Of a DNA stretch of 16,231 nt, positions 1 through 6,872 are shown piece by piece. The DNA lies in NCBI GenBank assembly GCA_900542115.1, contig UQMC01000033.1, positions 1 to 16,231 on the forward strand, read 5' to 3'. The notes under the pieces are model-generated. The model searched no databases. It was not told the DNA's origin and was given only the letters and a program-made list of their open reading frames with translations. The position numbers and the translations under genes are program-made. The first letter of the stretch is position 1. Each line of letters opens with the position of its first letter. The DNA is from an uncultured Oscillibacter sp. GTDB lineage: Bacteria; Bacillota; Clostridia; Oscillospirales; Oscillospiraceae.

Positions 1-50
1 GGCGACCACCGAGATCTACACTCTTTCCCTACACGACGCTCTTCCGATCT
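1..50. other. Illumina P5/TruSeq universal adapter (contamination)
   Basis: These 50 bases match the 3' portion of the Illumina universal adapter/P5 oligonucleotide, from GGCGACCACCGAGATCTACA through to the ligation end GCTCTTCCGATCT, after which the genomic insert begins at 51. They are not part of the organism. Read in the recJ frame the adapter has no stop and gives the peptide YTLSLHDALPI; read on the other strand it gives GRASCRERV. Both are recognisable adapter-derived artefacts in protein sets. The segment should be masked. Confidence 0.98.
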
Positions 51-1486
51 TGTTTGCCCGGTACTGCACACTGGCCGCCATCGGCACCATTGCTGACGTC
101 ATGCGGATGGAGGGGGAGAACCGCACCATTGTTTCCTGCGGACTTGCCTCTCTGGACCATACGGATTTCGTAGGTATCCATGCGCTTTTGAAGGAGGCGG
201 GCCTGCTGGGCAAGCCCATTACGTCTATTCAGATCGGCTTTGTCCTCTCCCCCCGCATCAACGCCGCCGGGCGCATGGGGGCGGCGGACCTTGCCGCCGA
301 TCTTTTGCAGGAGACGGACCCCGCCAAGGCGGAGGAGCTGGCGCGGCAGCTATGCGATTTGAACCGGGAGCGGCAGGCGGTGGAGCAGGCCATCTGCGCC
401 GATGCCATCGCCCAGATCGAAAAGCTGCGGCCGGAGGATCGCAACGCGCTGGTGCTCTCCAGCGAGGAATGGCATCAGGGCGTGGTGGGAATCGTGGCCT
501 CCCGTCTCAGTGAAAAATACGCGGCCCCCAGCTTTATGATTCACCTCAAGGACGGCTCCGGCAAGGGCTCCTGCCGCTCCTACGGCGGGTTCAACCTGTT
601 TGCCGCGCTGGAATCCTGCGCCGATCTGCTGGATGGCTTCGGCGGTCACGAGCTGGCGGCGGGCTTTACCATTCCGGAGGAAAATATCGCCGCTTTCCGT
701 CAGCGGATGAACCGCTGCGTCAAGGCCGCCTCCGGCGGCGAGCGGGCGGTAAGCTGTCTGGAGGTGGATGCCGCCATCTCCAATCCGGCGGATATGACGC
801 TGGAGCAGGTAGACCAGCTTTCTCAATTAGAGCCCTACGGCGCCGGGAATCCCCGGCCGGTGTTTGCGCTGCTGGGGGCTACGGTGGACAGCGTACAGTC
901 CGTGGGACAGGGCAAGCACCTGAAACTGCGGCTGAGCAAGGGCCCCAGTCGGTTTGACGCTATTTTCTTCTCCATGCCGGAGGCCGAGGCCCATCTGGAG
1001 CCGGGCTGCCGGGTGGACGCCGCCTTTTATCTGCAGGCCAATACATTCCGGGGCAACACAACGCTGCAATTACAGTTAGTGGACCTGCGGCCCTCACTGA
1101 CGCCCAGCCGCCACGAGGCGGAGTCGCTGGCGCTGCTGCACCGGCTGACAGAGGGCGGACACCTGACCGCGCAGGAAACGGCCCGGCTTATGATTTCCCG
1201 GGACCAGTTCGCTGCGTTCTGGCGGGTGCTGGAGTGGCATTTGAAGCAGGGAAAGCTGGAAACGGAGCTGCTGCCCTACCTTCGGACGCTGGCGGCACAG
1301 GCCGGGGGCTGCGACAGCTTCCTCCGGGCAGGGCTGGCTCTGACAGTGTTTCAGGAGCGGGGACTCATTTCCCTGACCTTGCAGGACGAGCGGCTTACGC
1401 TGTGTCTCAATCCCGTACAAGGGAAGGTGGATTTGAACGCCTCTCCCTATCTGCTCCGGCTGCGCGGCGGCGCGGAGACAAAGTGA
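51..1486 (+). CDS. recJ: RecJ single-stranded-DNA-specific exonuclease, 5'-truncated by contig edge
   Basis: RecJ is a 5'-3' single-strand DNA exonuclease of the DHH phosphoesterase family that acts in recombination and mismatch/base-excision repair. Only the C-terminal part is present, about 478 codons. The first complete genomic codon is at 53, and the gene enters near the end of the DHH domain (GTIADV, then GENR). The DHH catalytic motifs themselves lie upstream of the contig. A DHHA1 domain follows at about residues 130-215 of this fragment, with the hallmark FGGHELAAG near residues 198-206. Next come an OB-fold-like region (about 270-350, with LEPYGAGNPRP just before it) and a C-terminal extension of about 130 residues like that of Firmicutes RecJ. 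Full-length family members have roughly 570-780 residues, so perhaps 200 are missing. No start can be assigned: the TTG at 50 is an adapter junction. The stop is followed closely by rel, which suggests co-transcription. Confidence 0.95.
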
Positions 1487-1496
1487 GGTGGGTGTC

Positions 1497-3731
1497 ATGA
1501 TGATGAGCATTGACCAGCAGTACCAGAAGCTGGAGGATACGATTCGCTCGTACAATCCCGGGGCGGATTTTGCCCGCATCCGGGCGTCCTACGAATTTGC
1601 CCGGGCACATCACGGCGAGCAGCGCCGCAAAAGCGGCGAGCCTTATATCACGCACCCGTTGGCCGTGGCGCAGATCGTGGCGGAGGAGCTGCACCTCGAT
1701 TCCGAATCCATTGAGGCCGCTTTGCTCCACGATGTCATTGAGGACACGGACGCCACCTATGAGGATGTGGCCAAGCTCACCTCTCCCACTGTGGCGGATT
1801 TGGTGGAGGGCGTCAGCAAGCTGACCCGTATCCAATATGCCACCAAGGAAGATGAGCAGATGGAGAATCTCCGGAAAATGCTCATCGCCATGAGTAAGGA
1901 TATTCGGGTCATTCTCATTAAAATTTCCGACCGGCTCCATAATATGCGGACCATGGAGTACCAGTCCCCCACCAAACAAAAGCAGAAATCGCTGGAGACC
2001 ATGGAAATTTACGCCCCCATTGCCCACCGGCTGGGTATGCAGCGGATGAAGTGGGAGCTGGAGGACCTTTCCTTAAAATATCTCGACCCCATCGGCTATG
2101 ATGAGATCGTCAGCAAGCTGGACGCCAAGCGCCCGGAGTATGAGGACTTCATGCGACGCACGCAGGACCAGATCGACCAGAGGCTCAAGGAGTTGGACAT
2201 CAGCCACGTTGTCTATGGACGGATGAAGCACCCTTACTCCATCTACCGCAAGATGTTCAGTCAGAACAAGTCCATTGACGAGATTTTTGATCTGTTCGCG
2301 TTCCGGGTGGTGGTGGACACCATAGGGGACTGCTACAATGTGCTGGGCGTCATCCATGACCTCTATAAGCCCATTTTGGGGCGCTTCAAGGACTATATCG
2401 GCACCCCCAAGCCCAACGGCTACCAGTCCCTCCACACCACCGTCATCGGCCCGGACGGACTGCCCTTCGAGGTGCAGATCCGCACCCGGGAGATGCACGA
2501 GATCGCCGAATACGGCGTGGCCGCCCACTGGAAGTACAAGCAGAACGGGCAGGGCGCCGGCACGGAGGGAAAATACGAGTGGGTGCGCCGCCTGCTGGAA
2601 AATCAGGAGGGCGCCGACGCCGAGGAATTTATCCACTCCCTGAAGGTGGATATGTTTGCCGATGAGGTGTTCGTGTTCACGCCCAACGGCGATGTGCAGA
2701 ATTTGCCCGCCGGGGCCACGCCCATTGACTTTGCCTATGCCATCCACTCCGCCGTGGGAAACCGCATGATCGGCGCCAAGGTGAATAACCGCATCGTCAC
2801 GCTGGACCATGTGCTGAAAAACGGCGATATTGTGGAGATTTTGACCTCCAAGAATGCCAAGGGTCCCAGCCGGGACTGGATGAAGATCGCCAAGAGCACG
2901 GAGGCCCGCTCCAAGATTCGTCAGTGGTTCAAAAAGGAGCGGAAGGACGAAAACATCGTCAACGGCCGCTCTGCCTTTGACGCGGAGCTGCGGCACTGCG
3001 GCATCTCCATGAAGGATGTGCTGGACCCGGAGTTTTTGCCGGTGCTGCTGAAGAAGGTAGCCTATCCCACGCTGGAGGATCTGTATGCCGCCATCGGCTA
3101 CGGCGGCTTTACAGCCCAGAAGGCGGTGAGCCGTATTCAGGGCGAGCTCCAGCGCCGCCAGCAGCAGCGCCAGCAGGAGCAGCTGCTGTTGGAGGCGGCC
3201 ACCGAGGAAAAAAAGGAGGAGCCTGCCAAGGCACCAGACGCCGCCAAGCAGCAAAAGCAGCCCAAGGCGGTGAAAAGCGAGCAGGGCATTATCGTGGAGG
3301 GGCTGGACAACTGCCTTGTGAAATTTTCCAAGTGCTGTACCCCGGTCCCCGGCGATGACATCGTGGGCTTTATCACCCGGGGTTACGGCGTGTCCGTCCA
3401 CCGGGCGGACTGTCCCAACGCCTCGGCGGAAAAGCGGGCGGAGCAGCCGAATCGTTGGATTCGCGTCTCATGGGGCACGGATACCAACGACAGCTATCCC
3501 ACCACCATTGAGGCCGTGTGCAAGGACCGGCTGAACCTGCTGCTGGATATTTCGGCGGCGCTGTCCTCCACCAAGACCTTTGTTTTGGGGCTGAACACCC
3601 GCAGCACGGAGGATGGCTTTGCCATTATCCGGGTGGAGGTCCGCATTAAGGACGGGACCCAGCTGAATAATTTGATGAACAAGCTCCACCAGATATCCGG
3701 CGTGCTGAAGGTCACCCGGCCGGTGGGCTGA
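1497..3731 (+). CDS. rel: Rel bifunctional (p)ppGpp synthetase/hydrolase
   Basis: This is a long RelA/SpoT homologue of about 744 residues, which makes and degrades the stringent-response alarmone (p)ppGpp on ribosomes. Domains in order are: an HD hydrolase with H53, H78-D79 and the DRLHNMR block near 145-151, all intact; a synthetase domain (about 240-350) containing RFKD at 296-299 and GYQSLHT; a TGS domain (389-450); a helical region; a zinc-finger domain with C613, C614, H635 and C639; and a C-terminal ACT domain (about 668-740). RFKD is the RxKD form typical of bifunctional Rel/SpoT; synthetase-only RelA has ExDD. The intact HD site agrees with this. A Q/E/K-rich, low-complexity linker (about 550-595) lies between the helical and zinc-finger domains. 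I chose the ATG at 1497 because GAGGTG (1485-1490) lies 6 nt upstream. A GTG at 1488 and the ATGs at 1500 and 1503 are alternatives. The gene starts 10 nt after recJ. Confidence 0.97.
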   Translation: MMMSIDQQYQKLEDTIRSYNPGADFARIRASYEFARAHHGEQRRKSGEPYITHPLAVAQIVAEELHLDSESIEAALLHDVIEDTDATYEDVAKLTSPTVADLVEGVSKLTRIQYATKEDEQMENLRKMLIAMSKDIRVILIKISDRLHNMRTMEYQSPTKQKQKSLETMEIYAPIAHRLGMQRMKWELEDLSLKYLDPIGYDEIVSKLDAKRPEYEDFMRRTQDQIDQRLKELDISHVVYGRMKHPYSIYRKMFSQNKSIDEIFDLFAFRVVVDTIGDCYNVLGVIHDLYKPILGRFKDYIGTPKPNGYQSLHTTVIGPDGLPFEVQIRTREMHEIAEYGVAAHWKYKQNGQGAGTEGKYEWVRRLLENQEGADAEEFIHSLKVDMFADEVFVFTPNGDVQNLPAGATPIDFAYAIHSAVGNRMIGAKVNNRIVTLDHVLKNGDIVEILTSKNAKGPSRDWMKIAKSTEARSKIRQWFKKERKDENIVNGRSAFDAELRHCGISMKDVLDPEFLPVLLKKVAYPTLEDLYAAIGYGGFTAQKAVSRIQGELQRRQQQRQQEQLLLEAATEEKKEEPAKAPDAAKQQKQPKAVKSEQGIIVEGLDNCLVKFSKCCTPVPGDDIVGFITRGYGVSVHRADCPNASAEKRAEQPNRWIRVSWGTDTNDSYPTTIEAVCKDRLNLLLDISAALSSTKTFVLGLNTRSTEDGFAIIRVEVRIKDGTQLNNLMNKLHQISGVLKVTRPVG

Positions 3732-3733
3732 GA

Positions 3734-3755
3734 TTGCCCCCGGAGAGCGGGGCAA
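3734..3755 (+). other. Short hairpin between rel and dtd
   Basis: TTGCCCC (3734-3740) and GGGGCAA (3749-3755) form a perfect 7-bp stem with an 8-nt loop. There is no T tract after it, and the dtd ribosome-binding site begins only 6 nt later. It is therefore more likely an RNA processing or stability element, or a weak attenuator, than a full terminator. Confidence 0.5.
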
Positions 3756-3775
3756 GAAATAAGGAGCTGTAAAAA

Positions 3776-4216
3776 ATGCGTGCTGTTGTGACGCGGGTAA
3801 AAAATGCCTCCGTGGTGATCGGCGGACAGGTCAATGGCCAGATCGGCACCGGCTTTCTGGTGCTGCTGGGTGTCGGCCCCAACGATACGGAGGCCGCTGC
3901 CGACAAGCTGGCGGACAAGATCTGCAATCTGCGGGTCTTTGAGGACGAAAACGAGAAAATGAATTTGAATTTGGAGCAGGTGGGCGGAAGCCTTTTGGTG
4001 GTATCTCAGTTCACGCTGTATGCCGACACCTCCTCCCGCCGCCCCGGCTTCAGCGGTGCGGCCAAGCCGCCGGTGGCCATCCCGCTGTATGAGCGGTTCA
4101 TGGCCCACTGCCGGGAGCGGGGCTTTGAGGTCCAGCACGGCGAGTTCGGCGCTGATATGCAGGTCTACTCCCAGAATGACGGGCCTGTGACCATTTTGTT
4201 CGATACGGATACTTGA
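3776..4216 (+). CDS. dtd: D-aminoacyl-tRNA deacylase
   Basis: Dtd (146 aa, the usual family length) hydrolyses D-aminoacyl-tRNAs, and also mischarged glycyl-tRNA(Ala), so that D-amino acids are not carried into translation. The two active-site signatures are present: SQFTLY at 77-82 and NDGPVT at 134-139, which contains the Gly-cisPro motif that excludes L-aminoacyl substrates. The N-terminus MRAVVTRV is characteristic. The ATG is supported by AAGGAG (3761-3766) about 9 nt upstream. It lies 44 nt after rel, an adjacency common in Firmicutes, and 15 nt before the next gene, so it is probably part of the same operon. Confidence 0.97.
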   Translation: MRAVVTRVKNASVVIGGQVNGQIGTGFLVLLGVGPNDTEAAADKLADKICNLRVFEDENEKMNLNLEQVGGSLLVVSQFTLYADTSSRRPGFSGAAKPPVAIPLYERFMAHCRERGFEVQHGEFGADMQVYSQNDGPVTILFDTDT

Positions 4217-4231
4217 GACAAGGGGTGGCGT

Positions 4232-4867
4232 ATGAAGATTCAAGCCTTACAGGTAGGCCCCATCGGCACGAACTGCTATATTTTCTGCGATGAGGGCGCC
4301 AAGGTCTGCGGCATTGTCGATCCCGGCGGGGAGCCGGAGGTGATTCTGGACGCCGTGAAGAAGCTGGGCTGCACGGTGGATAAAATCCTCCTGACCCACG
4401 GCCATTATGACCATACTGGCGCGGTGCCGGCACTGCTGCGGACGCTTCCGCCCACAGCGGTCTATATTCACGAGGCGGACTTTGATTTTCCAAGTCCCCA
4501 GCTATTTCCCCTGAAAACTGAGCTGACCCAAGGCGCTCTTGGCGGTGTGAGCTTCTACGGGGAGGGGGACCGAATCACGGTAGGCACTCTGGAGCTTCAG
4601 GTGCTCCACACCCCCGGACATTCCGAGGGCAGCGTTACGCTGGCGTGCGGGGATACCCTGTTCTGCGGCGATACGCTCTTTGCCGGGTCCTGCGGCCGGA
4701 CGGATTTCCCCGGCGGCAGCATGAAGGCCATGATGGCCTCTCTTGCCCGTCTGGCGGCCCTGCCCGGAGATTACCGGGTGCTGCCGGGACACATGGAGCC
4801 AAGTACGCTGGAGCGGGAACGGAAAACAAATCCCTATATGCAGATGGCGCTGCGGGAGCAAGGCTGA
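4232..4867 (+). CDS. Metallo-beta-lactamase-fold hydrolase (glyoxalase II-like)
   Basis: This 211-residue single-domain protein of the MBL-fold hydrolase superfamily resembles short hydroxyacylglutathione hydrolase-like (YcbL/GloB-type) proteins. Metal ligands are visible: the HxHxDH motif (H56, H58, D60, H61), H130 in HTPGHSEG, D147 in CGDTLF, and H187 in LPGHMEP. The end, with ERERKTNPYM, resembles the conserved C-terminus of glyoxalase II-like proteins. The full glutathione-binding C-terminal domain of classical GloB is absent, and many Clostridia lack glutathione, so the substrate is unknown. It may be a thioester such as a bacillithiol- or CoA-type conjugate, which is inference. The start follows AGGGGTGG (4221-4228). 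The stop is separated from the hemZ start by one base, so translational coupling is likely. Confidence 0.93.
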   Translation: MKIQALQVGPIGTNCYIFCDEGAKVCGIVDPGGEPEVILDAVKKLGCTVDKILLTHGHYDHTGAVPALLRTLPPTAVYIHEADFDFPSPQLFPLKTELTQGALGGVSFYGEGDRITVGTLELQVLHTPGHSEGSVTLACGDTLFCGDTLFAGSCGRTDFPGGSMKAMMASLARLAALPGDYRVLPGHMEPSTLERERKTNPYMQMALREQG

Positions 4868-4868
4868 G

Positions 4869-6386
4869 ATGAAGCTGGAATTTCACGGCCATGACGAGCG
4901 CTACATTGTAGAGCAGAGCATGATGAACCTCTTTCCGCTGGAAAAGCCGGTGTACGGCGCTGTGGAGCCGGGAGAGACGGACTGGTGCCGCCTGACCGCC
5001 GAGGAAACGGCGGCGGGGGGCCGGGTCAGCGGTGAGTTACACTACAGCGGCGCCGCCGGTGCGGCGGAAACGACGTATACCCTCTCCGGCACGGCGTTTG
5101 AGCAGGAGGGCCAGCGGCGCTACGCCGTGGCGGCCTGCTTCTATCTGGCGTTTCTGGATTTGATGAAAGCACTGCCGGAGGCGGCCAGAGCTGCGGGCAA
5201 GCTGGTGCTGCCCCCGTGGGGGATGCTCACCGGTGTGCGGCCCGACAAGCCCGTGACCTGGGCCTTGATGGAGGGAAAATCTCCCGAGGAGGCAAAGGCG
5301 TACCTCAAGGCGCATTATTTTGTTCCGGAGGAGCGGGCCGCGTTAGCGCTGGAGACCGGCATTGTGGGCTATCAGGCCCGGAAGCGTCTGGCGGCGCGGG
5401 ATATTGATCTGTATGTTGGGATTCCGTTCTGCCCCACCCGCTGCGCCTACTGCTCCTTTGTCAGTCAAAGCGTGGAGCGGAGCTTCGGGCTGGTGGAGCC
5501 CTATGTGCAGGCCCTTTTGGCCGAGCTGCGCGCTGGCGGGGAAATGGTGCGGGAAAACCGTCTCCGTCCCCGGACGTTTTACATGGGCGGCGGTACGCCC
5601 ACCACGCTGTCCGCCGGACAACTGGACGCGGTGCTGACCGCGCTGGAGGAGTCCTTTGACCTCTCCGACTGCCCGGAGCTGACGGTGGAGGCCGGCCGGC
5701 CGGACACCATTACCGCCGAAAAGTTGGCCGTTCTGAAAAGCCACGGCGTCACGCGGGTCTCCGTCAATCCCCAGACGATGGAGGACAAGGTGCTCACTGC
5801 CATCGGCCGCCGCCACACGGCAGCGGAGACCCGGGCGGCTATGGAGCTGGTTTCCGCCTACCACTTCCCCCATGTGAACATGGACCTCATTGCGGGGCTG
5901 CCGGAGGATACGCCGGAGGGCTTCCGGCGTTCGCTGGATGAATGCCTTGCTATGGGGGCGGACAACATCACCGTTCACACGCTGGCGCTGAAAAAGGGCA
6001 GCCGGATTCTTACAGAGGGGCTGTCCATCCCGGACGGTGACGCCGTGCAGGCCATGCTGGACTATGCCGCCCCGGCGCTGCGGGCCGCGGGCTTTGCCCC
6101 CTACTATCTCTACCGGCAGAAATATATGTCCGGCAGCTTTGAGAACGTGGGCTGGAGCCGTCCCGGCGGCGAATGCTGGTACAATGTGGATATCATGTCC
6201 GAGCTGTGCTCCATTTTGTCCTTCGGGGCCGGCGGCTCTACAAAAATGGTGGAGCCGGGGACGAACCACATTGAGCGGGCCTTTAATCTGAAGTACCCCA
6301 AGGAATACACGGAGCGGCCGGAGAAGGCGCTGCAAAATCAGGCCGCCTTTGCCAAATTTTATGCCGACTATGTGAAAGACGCCTGA
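4869..6386 (+). CDS. hemZ: HemZ-type radical SAM coproporphyrinogen dehydrogenase-like protein
   Basis: This 505-residue radical SAM protein belongs to the HemZ branch of the oxygen-independent coproporphyrinogen III oxidase family; B. subtilis HemZ is close in length. The N-terminal region of about 170 residues is HemZ-specific. The [4Fe-4S]/SAM cluster motif CxxxCxxC follows as C188, C192 and C195 in the context GIPFCPTRCAYCSF, then YMGGGTPTTLS and later SAM-barrel motifs such as DLIAGLPEDTPEGF. Family knowledge assigns it to anaerobic haem synthesis or to a HemW-like haem-binding role; the sequence alone does not decide which. The reading frame stays open upstream to 4743, but that part overlaps the MBL gene and carries no HemZ-like sequence. 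The ATG at 4869 gives the expected MKLEFHGHD start one base after the MBL stop. Confidence 0.94.
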   Translation: MKLEFHGHDERYIVEQSMMNLFPLEKPVYGAVEPGETDWCRLTAEETAAGGRVSGELHYSGAAGAAETTYTLSGTAFEQEGQRRYAVAACFYLAFLDLMKALPEAARAAGKLVLPPWGMLTGVRPDKPVTWALMEGKSPEEAKAYLKAHYFVPEERAALALETGIVGYQARKRLAARDIDLYVGIPFCPTRCAYCSFVSQSVERSFGLVEPYVQALLAELRAGGEMVRENRLRPRTFYMGGGTPTTLSAGQLDAVLTALEESFDLSDCPELTVEAGRPDTITAEKLAVLKSHGVTRVSVNPQTMEDKVLTAIGRRHTAAETRAAMELVSAYHFPHVNMDLIAGLPEDTPEGFRRSLDECLAMGADNITVHTLALKKGSRILTEGLSIPDGDAVQAMLDYAAPALRAAGFAPYYLYRQKYMSGSFENVGWSRPGGECWYNVDIMSELCSILSFGAGGSTKMVEPGTNHIERAFNLKYPKEYTERPEKALQNQAAFAKFYADYVKDA

Positions 6387-6402
6387 GGGCGGGGAGGTTT
6401 TT

Positions 6403-6753
6403 ATGGAACAGCGCGGTGAAAGCTGGAGGGAAACGGCCCGCAGTGTGGCCGAGGTCATGGGACTGGGCGCCAAGCGCCTGACGGACGCCGCACGGCGTCA
6501 GATAGAGCTCAGCGACCTCCGCGCGGGCATCAACGCCGCTTTGCGGGAGCTGGGCGAGCTGCTGTACGCCACCCATACCGGCACGCCTACGGACTCCGAG
6601 GCGCTGCTGGCGAAGATGGAGGAGATCGACCGCCTGAAGGCGCGGGTCCGGGAGCTGGAGGGCGACCCGGTGGTGCATCTGCTCTGCCCCCGCTGCGGCC
6701 GGGAGGTGCGGCCCGACGATGTATACTGCCGGGACTGCGGTGAAAAGCTGTAA
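6403..6753 (+). CDS. Small zinc-ribbon protein with helical N-terminus
   Basis: A 116-residue cytoplasmic protein of unknown function. Residues 10-86 look largely helical and charged, with a probable coiled coil at about 65-86 (the LLAKMEEIDRLKARVRELEG region). The C-terminus is a compact treble-clef-like zinc ribbon with C95, C98, C109 and C112 (CPRCG, then YCRDCG). No transmembrane segment or catalytic motif is visible, so a protein- or nucleic-acid-binding scaffold is the most that can be inferred. GGGGAGG (6390-6396) lies about 6 nt before the ATG. It starts 16 nt after hemZ and appears to be the last gene of the recJ-hemZ run. Confidence 0.85.
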   Translation: MEQRGESWRETARSVAEVMGLGAKRLTDAARRQIELSDLRAGINAALRELGELLYATHTGTPTDSEALLAKMEEIDRLKARVRELEGDPVVHLLCPRCGREVRPDDVYCRDCGEKL

Positions 6754-6772
6754 AAGACCTACAGCGGTTTCG

Positions 6773-6836
6773 GGTATGTTCCGCCTCTGACGAACATACC
6801 TAATAAAGAAAGCGGCGCGCTGCGCGCCGCGTATGT
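6773..6836 (+). other. Tandem hairpins with mutually exclusive pairing option
   Basis: The 119-nt gap between the zinc-ribbon gene and the flippase gene is structured. GGTATGTTC (6773-6781) pairs with GAACATACC (6792-6800) across a 10-nt loop. A second, very GC-rich hairpin, GCGGCGCGC/GCGCGCCGC (6812-6830), follows. GTATGT (6831-6836), just 3' of that hairpin, is also complementary to ACATAC (6794-6799), so the middle strand could pair either way. No clean T tract follows, so this may be the operon-end structure, weakly terminating, or a leader element of the next gene. Confidence 0.55.
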
Positions 6837-6872
6837 GATTTGTGAATCAATCTGAAAAGCCGAGGTATTAGC

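Noticed and set aside
50..52. TTG as the start codon of recJ
   Set aside because: It straddles the adapter-genome junction, and the protein enters mid-domain, so the true start is off the contig.
2073..3401. Long 442-codon open frame on the minus strand inside rel
   Set aside because: It is a GC-rich shadow of rel: no family resemblance, low-complexity His/Leu/Gly composition, and it lies wholly within a well-supported gene.
4743..4868. 42-codon N-terminal extension of HemZ
   Set aside because: It overlaps the MBL gene out of frame and has no HemZ-like sequence; the ATG at 4869 fits the family start.
5343..6473. 376-codon minus-strand frame across hemZ
   Set aside because: Antisense shadow of hemZ without recognisable motifs or a ribosome-binding site.
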